Assembly: GCA_958009055.1 (NCBI GenBank)
Contig: OY253654.1
Span: 62,001-126,000, forward strand
Reading direction: 5' to 3'
Length of the DNA: 64,000 bases
DNA from: Choricystis sp. odSpoLacu1
Lineage: Eukaryota > Chlorophyta > Trebouxiophyceae
The first letter of the stretch is position 1. Each line of letters opens with the position of its first letter. Below, piece by piece: positions 1 to 10,109 of this stretch. The position numbers were made by a program, and so were the translations under genes. The notes below the pieces were generated by a model, which saw nothing but the letters and a program-made list of their open reading frames with translations, was not told where the DNA came from and did not search any database.

Positions 1-74
1 CCACGGCGCGGCGCCACGTCGCTTCCCGCTCCTTTCCTCCACACAAAAAAACGCTCGACTTCTCCGCTGGTCTG

Positions 75-422
75 GTGATCGCCAGCCCGCACACGCTCTC
101 TGCCTCACATCCTTTTTCCCGCCCCTCATTCAGCCTCGCCCCCGTGCGCCGCGCCCCCACCCCCGCGCGCGCGACGCCGTCGGACCCCCCTCCTCCCGAC
201 GCCACCCCCAAACCCTCCTCCGACGGCACCTTTTACAACGACGACAACCCGCTCCCCCCCCGCACCGAGATGTCGGACGAGTACAAGAAGAAGCTGCGGG
301 CCGAGTATCTTTCTTTCGGCGGGTCCCCCAACACCAAGATGGGCAGCAACTACTTTCTGTGGATCATCGTCGGCATCTCCTCGCTGGCGGTGTTGACCTG
401 GTTGACGGGCAACTTGAACTAG
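75..422 (+). CDS. Small plastid-type single-pass membrane protein, 5' end not in window
   Basis: The C-terminal half reads as a conserved small membrane protein: a charged stretch (SDEYKKKLRAEYLSFGGSPN) followed by one hydrophobic helix near the C-terminus (NYFLWIIVGISSLAVLTWL), ending at TAG 420-422. The N-terminal half is Ser/Pro/Arg-rich like a chloroplast transit peptide. There is no in-frame ATG between base 1 and about 270, and the tract 100-133 (C/T-rich, ending CAG) looks like a splice acceptor. The real start is therefore probably in an upstream exon outside the window, and coding sequence may begin near 134. I recognise the layout of a thylakoid or envelope protein but not a named family. 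Confidence 0.6.
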   Translation: MIASPHTLSASHPFSRPSFSLAPVRRAPTPARATPSDPPPPDATPKPSSDGTFYNDDNPLPPRTEMSDEYKKKLRAEYLSFGGSPNTKMGSNYFLWIIVGISSLAVLTWLTGNLN

Positions 423-544
423 GGCTGGTGGGTGGGTGAGAGAATTTGAAGGCGAGAGAGAGAAGATGATCGTTTTCTTTCTTCTTCAACACAGAACGCA
501 AAGAAAAAAACACACTGCCACGAAAAGAAAAAAGCCCACTCTCT

Positions 545-1090
545 CTAATCCCAGTCGCCACGCACAGCCTCTGGCGGGGGCGCATACTCGGCCGGGAACA
601 CGCCGCTGCCGACAGCCCGCACGCCGCCCCACATGACGCCGACGTGGGGAGTGGTCTGCCACCCAATCGTTAGGTTGAAGGGTGACCCCCTCAACCCCGC
701 CCCCCGATCCGTCAACGCGTACGGATAGTCGATGCGCAGGGACGGTTCGACGATGACGGCGTCGCGTGGGGAGGTCACGATCGTCGACCACAGCGTGACG
801 TCGGTCCGCGGCGCGGCGCTCGTCCCAAACTGGGCCCCCACCCACACGTACGCCTGCCTCGTGTTCCAGTGGAACAGGGGGGTCACGTCGGCGGCCACGT
901 CCAGCAGCAGCCAGGCGCGGTCGCCGGTGGGGGAGCGGTCCAGGCCTTCCACACGGACGACGCTCGCGGCCAGCGCGCCCGGCTCCCGCGGCAGCCTCAG
1001 GTCGGCTACCGCCGCCCCGATGGCCATCACCGCCAGCGCGGTGGAGGCGGCGGTGAACAGGGAGTTGGCGCGGTAGAGGGCGGTGTGCAT
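545..1090 (-). CDS. SPC3: Signal peptidase complex subunit 3 (SPC22/23 family)
   Basis: A single-exon 181-aa protein, the usual length for this family. It has an N-terminal membrane anchor (about residues 10-30, LFTAASTALAVMAIGAAVAD) and a lumenal domain with the family motifs NTRQAYVWVGAQF and VTLWSTIV in the middle and PFNLTIGWQTTPHVG near the C-terminus. It is a type II subunit of the ER signal peptidase complex, which removes signal peptides from secretory proteins. The ATG at 1090 gives the expected short cytosolic tail. It lies downstream of the MSI4-like gene on the same strand, 222 bp from that gene's stop. TAG is followed at once by AGAGAG. Confidence 0.93.
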   Translation of the reverse strand: MHTALYRANSLFTAASTALAVMAIGAAVADLRLPREPGALAASVVRVEGLDRSPTGDRAWLLLDVAADVTPLFHWNTRQAYVWVGAQFGTSAAPRTDVTLWSTIVTSPRDAVIVEPSLRIDYPYALTDRGAGLRGSPFNLTIGWQTTPHVGVMWGGVRAVGSGVFPAEYAPPPEAVRGDWD

Positions 1091-1312
1091 GGTTGCGCAG
1101 TGAAAATGGGGGAAAACGCGATCGGTCGCGGCGCAGGCGCAAGAGTGGGTTTGGGGTCTCTCCCTCCCGTGCCTGCGTGTGTGCGTGCTTGCGTGTGTGG
1201 CGCGAGAGTGTGTGCGGCAACGCGGGAGGGGCGCCTGACCGGCCGAGCAACAAAAAGAGGAACGATTTGTGTTGTTTTTTTCACACGTACTCTCACTCTC
1301 TGCTCGCCACTC

Positions 1313-3475
1313 TCACTCGCCGCCACCACCCCCACTCCCACCCCCCTGCTCCGCCCCATCCCCCGACGACGTGGCCCCATCCTCGCCGCCGCTACCGCCG
1401 CTGCCGCCGCCACCGCCAACCGTGGACGTGGGCTCGCCACCCCCCGTGGTGGCGCCACCCCTGGTGCCGACGGACGGCACCCCTGGCGCAGCAGCCGCGA
1501 CGCCCCCGTCCGCGACTTTACCCTTCAGAATGTACTCCTCGTGTGGCCTCAGCAGGGCGACGGCATCGTCCTCGAGCAGGGACACCAGCTCAGACACGCG
1601 CCACGCTTGCACGGTGCCACCTCCGCCGGTGCGATCAGTATCATCCGACACGGACAGCAGGGTGAAGGGGTCGTCCCCGTGCCACTGGAAGTCGGCGACG
1701 GCAGACCGGTGGCCCGCGTGCACGAAGAAGAGTTCGGGGGGGGGGGGGAGGGGCGGCGGTGGTGGCGGCGTCGCCCTCGGCCGCCGCGCGCACACGAGCC
1801 TCGAGCGCGCGCGGCCTCCCGTCGCCGTCGCTCGCGCCCCGCACGCCCGCGCCGCTGACGTCCCAAAGGGCGACGACTCCCGCGTCGCCGCCCGACGCAA
1901 ACACGCCGGGCGTGGAGGGGGACCACTCGACGCGCAGGACGGCGGCGTCGGAGAGGGTGAGCGTGGCGCGGGGGGTGGGGGCGCCGCCGGCCGCGACGAG
2001 AGCGCGCGGGTCCCACACGCGCACGCCGCCATCCTCCGCACCCGTGACGAGTAAGCCAGTCGGAGCAGCGCCCGAGTCTGGGGTCGGGGCGGCCCAGTCG
2101 ACGCACTGGACGTCGGGGGCGGAAGCGCCGTGCGCCGCGCGCACCGACGCGACGGGGCGGCCGCCGGTGCGCGTGTCCCACAGCAGCAGGGCGCCATCAT
2201 CCCCCACGGACGCCAGCAGGTGGGAGGCACCGCCTGGCGCAAAGCAGACGTCCTCCACGGGGGCGGCGTGGCCCGCGAGGCGGGAGGCGGGTTGGAGGGT
2301 GGCGGTGGGCGGGGCGCCGGGGGCGCGGGGGCCGCTGGCCGTCACTCCATCCTCCACCGCCCACACCAGCACGGCAGCATCGCGGCCGCCCGACGCCACA
2401 TAAGCCCCTCCGTCCCCCGAACACGCCAACGCAAAGTCGGCGGCGTCGGCGTGGCCCACGAGAATGGCGTCAGGCGTGGACGGCGAAGCATTGACGTCCC
2501 GCCCGTCTGCGCGCCGGTCGGGCTGGCGCTCCGTGTGCCACACGTACGTCTCTACGGAATCAGTCTTGGTGGCCACCACGTGGGGCGCGGACGGCAGCTC
2601 CCGAATCTTGTTGACTTCTCCCGGGTGCAGAATCGCTTTGGGGGGCGGCGGTGGGGGGGGGCGGCGGCGGCTTGCCGTCGGCGGCCGCGCCCACCGCGTC
2701 CGCGGCGGCGACGCGGGCGCGGGACACGGTGAGTTCGGCCACCAGCAGCTTGTTGGGTTCGGAGCCGTCGGTCTGTGTGTGGAGGGGGCGGCGTGTGAGC
2801 GGGGGGGCGGTGGCATCCACAGCCGCGGCGCCCCCCTCTCTCTCTGCCTCCACTCACCCGCTCGCTCAGGTAGACTGTTTGGCGGCGCTTCAGGGGTGCG
2901 TCCTCAATGATGGGGCCCCATCTGGTGGGAGGGTGTGGGAGGAGGAGGGTGAGGTTGGGGTGGGAGGAGGGAGGGAGGCATAGTCGAAAAACGGCGGCGC
3001 GGGCGCCGGTGCCCCCCCGCGCGTGCGCGGTGCCGCCCTGCCGCGCGGCGCCGCCCCTCCAGATGCACGTGGGGGGTGCCAGGTGCGGCAATGGGCGGAG
3101 AGCGGGGGGCAGGGAAGGGGGGAGGGGAGGGAAAAGGGGCGGGACGCGCAACGCCAGCGTCTCGGGCCGCCGACCCAGCGGAGAGGGGGAGGGCCGGCAG
3201 GGAGGGAAGGGAACGGCTCGCCGTCCCCGCCCACCCCCAACACGCGCGCAAACTAGCACTGCAATCTATGCTGGGGCGGGAGGCGGGGGAGGCCAGGCAG
3301 GGAGGGCGCGGGGGCGGGGCCTGCTTGACGGCCGCTGGCGGCCACCTCTCGCTCCTCACAAAACTCGCCTGCACGACAGCGACGGCCACAGCAGGGCCTG
3401 GTTGCTGAGCCAGTCGTACAGCAAGGGGGCGCCCGCGCGCCAGCGCGCGTACTCGGCGTCGGTGACGGCGGCCAT
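1313..3475 (-). CDS. MSI4: MSI4/FVE-type WD40 histone-binding protein, two apparent frameshifts
   Basis: Exons 3475-3369, 2921-2858 and 2772-1313, about 542 aa if read through. Exon 1 gives the N-terminal helix motif LYDWLSNQALLWPSLSCR, and exon 2 continues WGPIIEDAPLKRRQTVYLSE. Exon 3 has HPGEVNKIRELP, WD repeats, and the family-specific FFVHAGHRSAVADFQW and LLSVSDD. These match plant MSI4/FVE, an RBBP4-like scaffold of histone deacetylase and Polycomb-type complexes. Intron 1 uses a GC donor (AG|gcgagt). Two breaks lie in C runs, at about 2640-2665 and 1736-1748. Each is repaired by removing one C, so they look like assembly length errors rather than decay. The C-terminus is Gly-rich low complexity. 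Confidence 0.85.
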
Positions 3476-3615
3476 ATAAGAGGAGAGGAGAGGAGAGAAA
3501 GGAAAAGAAGAGTCGGAGTGTGTGCTTTTTGTGTTTGCTCGGCTCGACCCACAACCCCCAACCCCTCCATTGTTTCCCTTTTTCCCTCGAACACCGTGTT
3601 TGAGGTGTTGGAGCC

Positions 3616-4392
3616 ATGCCCCTCGCCCCTCCTCCCGCGCCGGCCGCCCTCCCCCCTCTCCACACCGCGCGCCGCGCAGTGGCAGCCACAGCGACCGCAC
3701 TCACCCTGTTAGTCTCCCCTCCTCCCGCCGCCGCTGCCTTGCTCCAGTTTCCTGCGACCCGCCTCAACAACACGTACTACCTGGTGCGGGCGGGCGAGTC
3801 GGCGGCGGATGCGGCGGGGAGGGCGCGGTCGTCTCCTGCGACTAAAGAATCGAGTTCCGCCGCGCTGTCGGCCACGGGCAAAGACCAGGTGGCCCAGGTC
3901 ACGGTGCCGTCCATCCTGAAAGAGGGTGCCTGCGCCAACGGGTGCTGGATTTATTATTCGACGACGACGGCAGCCGCTCAGACGGCGCGCGCGGTGGCGG
4001 CGGCCACGGGCGTCGGCGTGTCGCGGCTGCAGCCAGAGTACTTGTTTCTCGACGCGCGCGGCGTCGGTGCTCTGGAGGGCGGCCAGTTAGACGTCGTGCG
4101 TGACGAACTGGCGGCAGGTGACGGCGTGTCCCCCGACTGGCGCCCTCCCATGGGGTTTGACGGAACACCGAATGATTCGATTTCCTCCACCCTGGCCCGA
4201 GTCGGGCAAAGCGTCAGCGGCATCGAGTCTAAATACAGCGACCAAACTGTGCTGATTGTGACGGCGGACGCGGTTCCTTTAGGTGCGCTGCAGGCGGCGG
4301 TGGAGGGGGGCGACCTGCGGGCCGCGGACGCGCTGGCGCCGCCGCCGGGCGGGGTGGCGAGGTTGAGGCTGGCGCCCGCGGCGGTGGAGTGA
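3616..4392 (+). CDS. Histidine phosphatase-like plastid protein with altered RHG motif
   Basis: A single-exon 258-aa protein. An Arg/Ala-rich N-terminus plus a hydrophobic stretch (ALTLLVSPPPAAAA, about residues 28-42) resembles a bipartite transit peptide for the thylakoid lumen. The following YYLVRAGES aligns with the RHGE motif of the phosphoglycerate-mutase/histidine phosphatase superfamily, but the catalytic His is replaced by Ala. Further domain features follow: a sentence-long helical region after it and VLIVTADAVPLGAL near the C-terminus in the position of the usual HG motif. It may be a non-catalytic or regulatory member. It is head-to-head with the MSI4-like gene (140 bp between ATGs) and tail-to-tail with the next gene. 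Confidence 0.65.
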   Translation: MPLAPPPAPAALPPLHTARRAVAATATALTLLVSPPPAAAALLQFPATRLNNTYYLVRAGESAADAAGRARSSPATKESSSAALSATGKDQVAQVTVPSILKEGACANGCWIYYSTTTAAAQTARAVAAATGVGVSRLQPEYLFLDARGVGALEGGQLDVVRDELAAGDGVSPDWRPPMGFDGTPNDSISSTLARVGQSVSGIESKYSDQTVLIVTADAVPLGALQAAVEGGDLRAADALAPPPGGVARLRLAPAAVE

Positions 4393-4461
4393 GAGTGTTT
4401 GCAAGCGATGTGAAAATCAAAACCAAAAAAAAACACAGCCTCTCCACGGCGCCCCAACCCG

Positions 4462-4776
4462 TCACCCCGCCGCGCGGCGAACCTGAGTCTTGCAGCCGAC
4501 ACACATCCATCCCGTCACCTCGCCGGCGGCGTCCAGCACGGCGCTGCCGTATTTGGCGCCCTCTTGCTGGCCAGCGTCTGATTTTGCCACCGCCGCGCCA
4601 CACACGACGCAGCACGCGGCCGCGTCGTTCAGGTAGCGCAGCGCCAGGGCGTGCCCAGGGCAGCCGCGTGGCGTGTGGTGGGCGTGGCAGACGCCCACGA
4701 CGAGGCGGCTGCCGTCGGGCTGTGTGTCGTAGCGCAGACCGATCCAGCGCGCACGCAGTGGGTGACCGCCACGCAT
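4462..4776 (-). CDS. Small Cys-rich protein, putative zinc ribbon
   Basis: About 104 aa from the ATG at 4774-4776 to TGA 4462-4464. It has a His/Cys cluster (GVCHAHHTPRGCPGH), then CCVVCG and GWMCVGCK, so two CxxC pairs spaced about 40 residues apart, as in a zinc ribbon. I do not recognise the family. An upstream exon cannot be excluded, because the frame is open a little further and about 1 kb of non-coding sequence lies upstream. The stop is 70 bp from the stop of the convergent histidine-phosphatase-like gene. Confidence 0.5.
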   Translation of the reverse strand: MRGGHPLRARWIGLRYDTQPDGSRLVVGVCHAHHTPRGCPGHALALRYLNDAAACCVVCGAAVAKSDAGQQEGAKYGSAVLDAAGEVTGWMCVGCKTQVRRAAG

Positions 4777-5823
4777 GGATGTCGACAACCCCAGCCGCCT
4801 CCCGCACTCGCTCGTCGGCTGCAGCTGGTTGGGTGGGTGGAGGCGGAAAACCCGGGGGCGGCGTGGAGGGAAGGGAAGAAAAAACCGAGCGCGAGGAGTG
4901 TGCAGAGTTTAAAGCGTTTAAAGCAAACGGAAGTTGATTTTTTATCCACACGCCTCTGGCCTTCACCCCGCGTGCTTTCTGGCAGCTCAACGCACTCTCA
5001 CGTTTTGTTGGTTGGGTTTAGTTTTTGTGTGTTTTGCAAAAGGGCGAAATCAAAGAAAAGGAAAAAACATCAGCCCAAAAAGGCAGGGGGGGGGACAGCA
5101 GCGAAAAAACACACTCAACGGGGGGCGAAAGGGGGGGAAGCGGCACAAACACACACACCACACGGTTGGGGCGATGAGACGAGAGGGCGCCGCGGCGTGG
5201 GTTGGCGCAGCAGGAAAAGACACACAAAACCGAAACGCAAAAAAAACGCGACGCGAGGCTAAAACTTGGATCCAGTCACGTGATGCAAAAATTTCGATTG
5301 TGGTTGGCTCTCCTTCCCCTGCGCCAAGCACGCCGCGCCCCCAGCGTGTTCTCACCCGCCGCGGGCAAGGGGGGGGGGGGGGTGTCTCCGGCCGGGCCGC
5401 ACACACAAACACTGTACAAAAAGGGGAGGGAGACGCCCCCACTGGGATTTTGCCGCGAGGGCAGAATTCTCAGGGGGGCGGCTCCAGGGGAGGGGGCTCG
5501 ATCAAAAGTGGAAGGGGGGAGGGCAGGGTTGGGGTCTCTCGTTGGGGGTCTCTCGTTGGGTCTCTCTCAAACGTTCTCTCGTTGGGGGTCTCTCACTGGC
5601 GGAGCTTGGGGGGGGGGGGGGGGTAAAGAAAAATCTAAGCAGCAACAAAAAAGGTTTTGTTTTCCAAAACAGCGACGACAAAAAAGGGGAGGCATGCGCC
5701 CAGTGGGGACACACACACACGCACACGCGCGCGCACGCACAAAAAGAAGACGGCAAAAAAAGGCGGCAGGAAACACGGTGCGCGGAAAAAACTGAAAGAA
5801 AAAAAAAACTTGTCTTCTTTTCG
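4777..5823. other. Gene-poor spacer, G-rich with simple repeats
   Basis: About 1 kb between two minus-strand genes with no protein-like reading frame. It contains long A and G runs, CA/GT stretches and the tandem array at 5527-5600. It could hold the promoter or a 5' exon of the small Cys-rich gene, but I see no convincing one. Confidence 0.5.
5527..5600. repeat. Tandem repeat, unit about GTTGGGGGTCTCTC
   Basis: Imperfect direct repeats of a 12-14 bp unit (GTTGGGGTCTCTC, GTTGGGGGTCTCTC, GTTGGGTCTCTC, then GTTGGGGGTCTCTC after a short insertion). There are four clear copies in the spacer downstream of the DUF3110 gene, immediately followed by a run of 13 or more G. Confidence 0.75.
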
Positions 5824-6852
5824 TCACGCCACGTTCTCATCTTCGCTTTCCGCCTCCCGCGCAGCGTCAGGCCCCGCCACCAGCCTCTCCAGGCTGGCCC
5901 GCACCTCATCCAGGTCGACCGTGCCCCCGGGGCCCGTGTACGCGCCCGCGTTGTTGGTGACGCGGGGGGGGAGGAAGGGGGACGGGCGGGGAGGGAGCGC
6001 GGCGTCGGCGTCGGCGTCGCCGCCGCCCTCGCCCACCACGGGCTCATCGTCCAGCACCGACCACCCGCCCGCCCGCAGCCTGACGGACCGTTCCCAGTCG
6101 GTCAGCCCCACGTTGCACTCGGGGGGGAGGAGGAGGGACCCTGTGGGCTCGAGGCGGGCGGCATACCCCGCGTCGGCACAAAACTCCAGCAGTTCCCCAG
6201 GATCGATCGGGCACACGGCAGGTGCATGCCCGTCCATGGCGGCTTCCAGGAGACCCGCATAACGTGCCGCATCGTCCTCGGACGCGAACGCGACGATGGT
6301 GTCGTGGGGGAGGCCGTCGTCCGCGCGCGCCGCCCTCAGCGAGTAAATGCCCTCCGTGTCCGCCCGCCCCACCCCAAACAGGATGACGTAGACGGTGGGG
6401 GCGGCCGCCCACGCGGCGGCCGCGGTGGCGGCGGGGGCGAGGGGGGCCATGGGGGCCAGGAAGTGGGCGTCAGCGGGGGGGGGAGGAAAGGTGGGGGAGG
6501 CGCCGATGCTGCCACTGTCCAGCGGGGGGGAGGAGCCGCCGGGCAAGGGTGTGAAGCCGGCAGCATCGTCCAGCCAGTCCCACGTGTCGTCCGCGGAGGC
6601 GGCGGGGCCACCGGGCGTGGGCGGGCGGAAGCCAGACGGTGAAGACCACTCGCCACCGTCCACACTGGACAGAGGGCCTGCCCCCGCCGCCCCCAGGCGG
6701 GCGCGCAGGGCGGCCCACTCGGCGTCCACGGCGTCGGGGGAGGGGGAGGGGCGGTCATCGGGGTGGGCGGAGGCGCGCGGGGGGGGTCGGGGCACGGCGC
6801 GAGGGGCGCGCGGCGCGGCGCGGGGGGGCGGCGGCGCGCCGGGAGCAACAGG
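5824..6852 (-). CDS. DUF3110 plastid protein (3' exon; 5' exons unresolved)
   Basis: The 3' exon 6852-5824 (343 codons) starts after a clear acceptor (ctctctctcacacacacag on the minus strand). After a Pro/Ala-rich linker it has TVYVILFGVGRADTEGIYSL, then VAFASEDDAARYAGLLEAAM and ECNVGLTDWE. This is the pattern of DUF3110, a domain shared by cyanobacteria and plastids and thought to act in the chloroplast. The C-terminus is acidic. The 5' part must lie between about 6870 and 7600. A candidate ATG at 7570-7572 with donor gtgggtt gives the wrong phase for a direct join, so at least one more exon is missing from my model. The biochemical role is unknown. Confidence 0.7.
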   Translation of the reverse strand, partial: PVAPGAPPPPRAAPRAPRAVPRPPPRASAHPDDRPSPSPDAVDAEWAALRARLGAAGAGPLSSVDGGEWSSPSGFRPPTPGGPAASADDTWDWLDDAAGFTPLPGGSSPPLDSGSIGASPTFPPPPADAHFLAPMAPLAPAATAAAAWAAAPTVYVILFGVGRADTEGIYSLRAARADDGLPHDTIVAFASEDDAARYAGLLEAAMDGHAPAVCPIDPGELLEFCADAGYAARLEPTGSLLLPPECNVGLTDWERSVRLRAGGWSVLDDEPVVGEGGGDADADAALPPRPSPFLPPRVTNNAGAYTGPGGTVDLDEVRASLERLVAGPDAAREAESEDENVA

Positions 6853-7738
6853 CTGTGTGTGTGAGAGAGAGAGTAAGTCAACAACGTTGCCAGGGGGGTC
6901 GGAACCCGTGAGTGTGTGTGTGAAAGGTTTCCTCCACGCGCCAGGCAGCGGGGGTCGCGCCGCGAAAGGGCGTTTCCGAAGCTACGGAAACAGCGGGAGG
7001 GGACACGCGCGCGCCCCACAAAAGGTCCCACCCCTGGCGCCCACGGGGAGCGCGCAGCGCGGCCGCCAGGCTGGCTGCCGCGCGCAATGCGAGCGTCGGC
7101 GGGAGGGGGCCGGGCGCAGGCGCGGCCCCGCCCGCGAACGAGCAGCGAAGGGTAGGGGCTGGAGGGCTGCCGCCGCAGCAACCGCCCAAGCAACCCTCCC
7201 ACCACCCGCGCCCCCGTGAATTGGGCGCGGGTGGAGCGTGCGCGCGTGCCGACCGATGTGGAGAGGCAGCACCGGTGGCGGGAGGCCGCCGCCCTCGCGC
7301 CGCCTCCGGCCCGGCGAGGCTGGCGGGTGTGCGGCGCGGCGCCTCGCCGCCCCCTCCACGCGCCGCCTCCCTCGGCCTCCGTGGCGGTGCGCGCCAGGCC
7401 TCCCAGTACTCGTGCCAGGGGACGCGGCCGCGTGTGGTGGGCGGAGGCGGCAGGGGGCGGGCGGAAACAGACGGCCGGGGGAGGAAGGGGAGGGGGGGGG
7501 GGGGGAGGCAGAGGTCGGCCGACATCCGCACAACCCACTGCTGGCCAACCCACCTGCAGTGCCGGCACGCATTGTGGCAGGACGCGGGCTGTGGCGGTCG
7601 CAGTCGGAGCCGGAAAGAGAGGGACCCCGCCGCGGAGCGCGGGGCGGACGAAAATTTGTGAGCTCTTTTTGGTTGATGTCGCTCTTGCTCTCCGCACCGA
7701 CTCTCCGGCGTGCGTCCCCGACGTCAAAAAAGACAGCA
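6853..7738. other. Region holding unresolved 5' exons of DUF3110 gene and divergent promoter
   Basis: Low-complexity GC-rich sequence with several open frames on both strands, none convincingly conserved. It must contain the transit-peptide exon(s) of the minus-strand DUF3110 gene and the promoter shared with the plus-strand gene starting at 7739. Confidence 0.4.
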
Positions 7739-8305
7739 ATGCTCCACCGCCTGCCCACGCCACGCGCCGTCTCTGCGCGCCCGCTCACGGCACGCCCCCA
7801 GCGTCCCACGCGCGCCGCCGCCTCCTCCCCCCGCCGCGACAGCGACCCGCTGGCGCTGGCCGCAGCGGCCGCGGCAGCAGCCGCGGAAGCAGTCGCCGAC
7901 CGCGTCGCGGACGCGCTGGCAGGCGCGGGCGTGTGCGACGCCGAGCTGAGGGCGCAGCTGCGGTGAGCGTGAAAAGGGTGGGTCGGCTTTGCATGGGCGT
8001 GCGGACAGCAAAAAAAACTCACCCTCTCTCCTCCCACACACCCCCAACACAGCTCCTTCAAAGACGACGTCGCGTCCCGCGTGGCGACTGGCCCTGCGTC
8101 GTCGCCATCGGCGGCGCGGGCGGCCGCGCCGACCGACGCCGCGCCGTCTTCTCGCACGCCGCCCCCGTCTGGCCGCACCCCCACCATCGCGGGCCCCGGG
8201 GATGTGGGCGCCGCGGTGGCCGACCTGGAGGCGGCCACCGGGGCGGCGTGGGAGGCGGTGGCCAGGCTGCGGGCCAAGAGCGGGGGTGGGGAGGGGGGCA
8301 AGTAG
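7739..8305 (+). CDS. Unknown protein, probable plastid targeting
   Basis: Exons 7739-7962 and 8053-8305, 158 aa. The N-terminus (MLHRLPTPRAVSARP...) is Arg/Ser-rich and lacks acids, as in plastid or mitochondrial presequences. An Ala-rich amphipathic helix (about residues 40-75) is followed by SFKDDVASRVATG and a Ser/Pro linker, then a short C-terminal helix (DLEAATGAAWEAVARLR). The intron is phase 2 (CG|gtgagc), so retention gives an immediate TGA. The acceptor is preceded by a C/A-rich tract. I do not recognise a family. It is divergent from the DUF3110 gene. Confidence 0.55.
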
Positions 8306-8603
8306 GGGGAAGGAGAGATGTTGTCGTTTGTTTTATGCGCACTCCGCACTTTGCCGACTGTTGGAAAGAAGAAACATGCATGCACAGCAATGAAGGACCG
8401 TTTTTGCAAAATGGGTGGGGGGAAGGGTTGGGAAGCAGGCGTCCAAAAAACAAAAAAAGGGCTCCCGCTCCTCCCCCCCCCCCCCCCCCCCGTTTCCCCG
8501 GCGATGTGCCGGAGGGGCAGTGACGCAGCAAGGAAACAAACAAAGAAAAACACGACATAAACAAAAAAGCCTAAACAGAACGACACACACACACTTGCCA
8601 CCT

Positions 8604-9714
8604 TCACGCCGTTTTGAGCGTCGGGTGCGCGCCCGCGCCCCCGAGCGACGGCAGCAGCGCCGTCAACCCCCGCCCTCCATCCCCGCCGACGGGGGACAGG
8701 GCGGCAGCCGCGCCAGCAGCCGCGGCAGCGGGTTTGAGGGCCGCAGCAGCAGTGAGCTTGGGCAACGGGGGCAGCAAGAGCCAGCAGTTCATCGCAGAGG
8801 CGGCAACCCCCAGCGCCCCCACCGTGCGCGGGCGCCAGGGGCGCAGCCCCAGCAGGCCCACCGCCAGCAGGGCTTGCACGCAGGCGTGCACCAGGATGAA
8901 GAGGCGGCGATCGATTTCGGCGGCGGCGGCAGCCTGGCGCCGGCGCCAGTCGGCCAGCGGTTCGCCCGGCCCCCGGCTCGACGCCAGCGCCCCAATCTCT
9001 TCACACTCCTGCACAATGGTGATGATGGACCCTCCGCACCACGACCAGATGGACAGTTTTTGGGCGCGGTCGACGGCGCGCTTGTTGGTGGTGAGGCCGG
9101 CCTGGGCGGCCCACACGACGTGGTCCCCCGCAAAGTAGACAGCCATGAGGGCTGATTTGGCCTTGGCCAGGGCATCCTTGTACACAGGCCCCTTGGACGC
9201 GTCCAGACGCGGGTTGAGGATGATGGGCGTGGCCGACTCGAGCGGGCGCAGGATGCGGAAAACTTTGCGTGCCGCCGCGACAGACGCCTGCACCTTCTTG
9301 GCCTTGCCCGCCTCCCCGCCCGACACAAACATGGCGGCATACTGGACGAGGGCGGTCAGCTTGTCCTTGCCGTCGGCTTTGGCCAGGAAGCCGTTGAGGG
9401 ACTGGTGTGGGGTGAGGGGGGGGGGGGGGGGGGGGGGTGAGGTTTTTTGGGGGGGGGGGGGCCGCCCGGGCAATGCCCTCCTCTGCCCGCGGCGTCGCCC
9501 CTCTTCCGCGTCTTCGCCCTCGGCGCCCCCCTCCCTTGCACGAGCCCACGCGCAGTGCTCCTGTCTTGAGGTTGGGAGGCAGCCCGAGGCGGCCCGACAC
9601 CGGTGCCAGCACGCGCGCACGCTGTTAAGGAGGCCGCCGCGGCCATTGAAACAACGTGCGTCCCCAGCCTCTCCTTCCCACACTCACCTTCAAGTGGTCG
9701 GCTGTGAGGGCCAT
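8604..9714 (-). CDS. PEX11: Peroxisomal membrane protein PEX11
   Basis: Exons 9714-9688 (nine codons, MALTADHLK) and 9401-8604, 274 aa. The start of exon 2 (SLNGFLAKADGKDKLTALVQY) matches the conserved amphipathic N-terminus of PEX11, which inserts into the peroxisomal membrane and drives elongation and division. Further family features are KVFRILRPLES, an internal segment with FAGDHVVWAAQAGL, and hydrophobic stretches near residues 190-235. A phase-0 intron of 286 nt carries long G runs. It is divergent from the GFA-like gene with about 395 bp between the ATGs. The allantoin synthase at 35 kb may also be peroxisomal, but the two are not linked. Confidence 0.88.
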
Positions 9715-10109
9715 GGTGTGGAAGCTGTGTGCTTGCAGGAAGAGGCGCCTGGGGAAGAGGGAGGAGGGAAAAGGTGGGAAGGTGGCCAGCCATGGGCTGC
9801 GTTGTTGCCCTGGGACGCGCGGACACCGGCGGCGCACGCCGCTCCACCCCACCGCGCCACCGCTCGACACGAGTAAAAAGGCGCGCTGGTATCGAGGGGG
9901 GGAGAGAGAAGGCGCACGCGGGGCGTGGGCAAGGGAGAGGCCGCACCTTTTTTCGCGGTTTCGTTGTGTTGAGGGCTGAGTCGGCGACACCCTCGTAAAC
10001 ACACCTTCCACCCTCTTGTTTCTCGACCCCACCCAACTCAATCGCGCACCCGTGCCAGCGTGTTGCGCGACGCGAGCGCCCTCAAACACGCCCTCAACAC
10101 AAAACATCC
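9715..10109. promoter_or_regulatory. Shared upstream region of PEX11 and GFA-like genes
   Basis: 395 bp between two divergent ATGs with no protein-like frame. It should hold both promoters. I see no TATA box I would defend. Confidence 0.4.
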
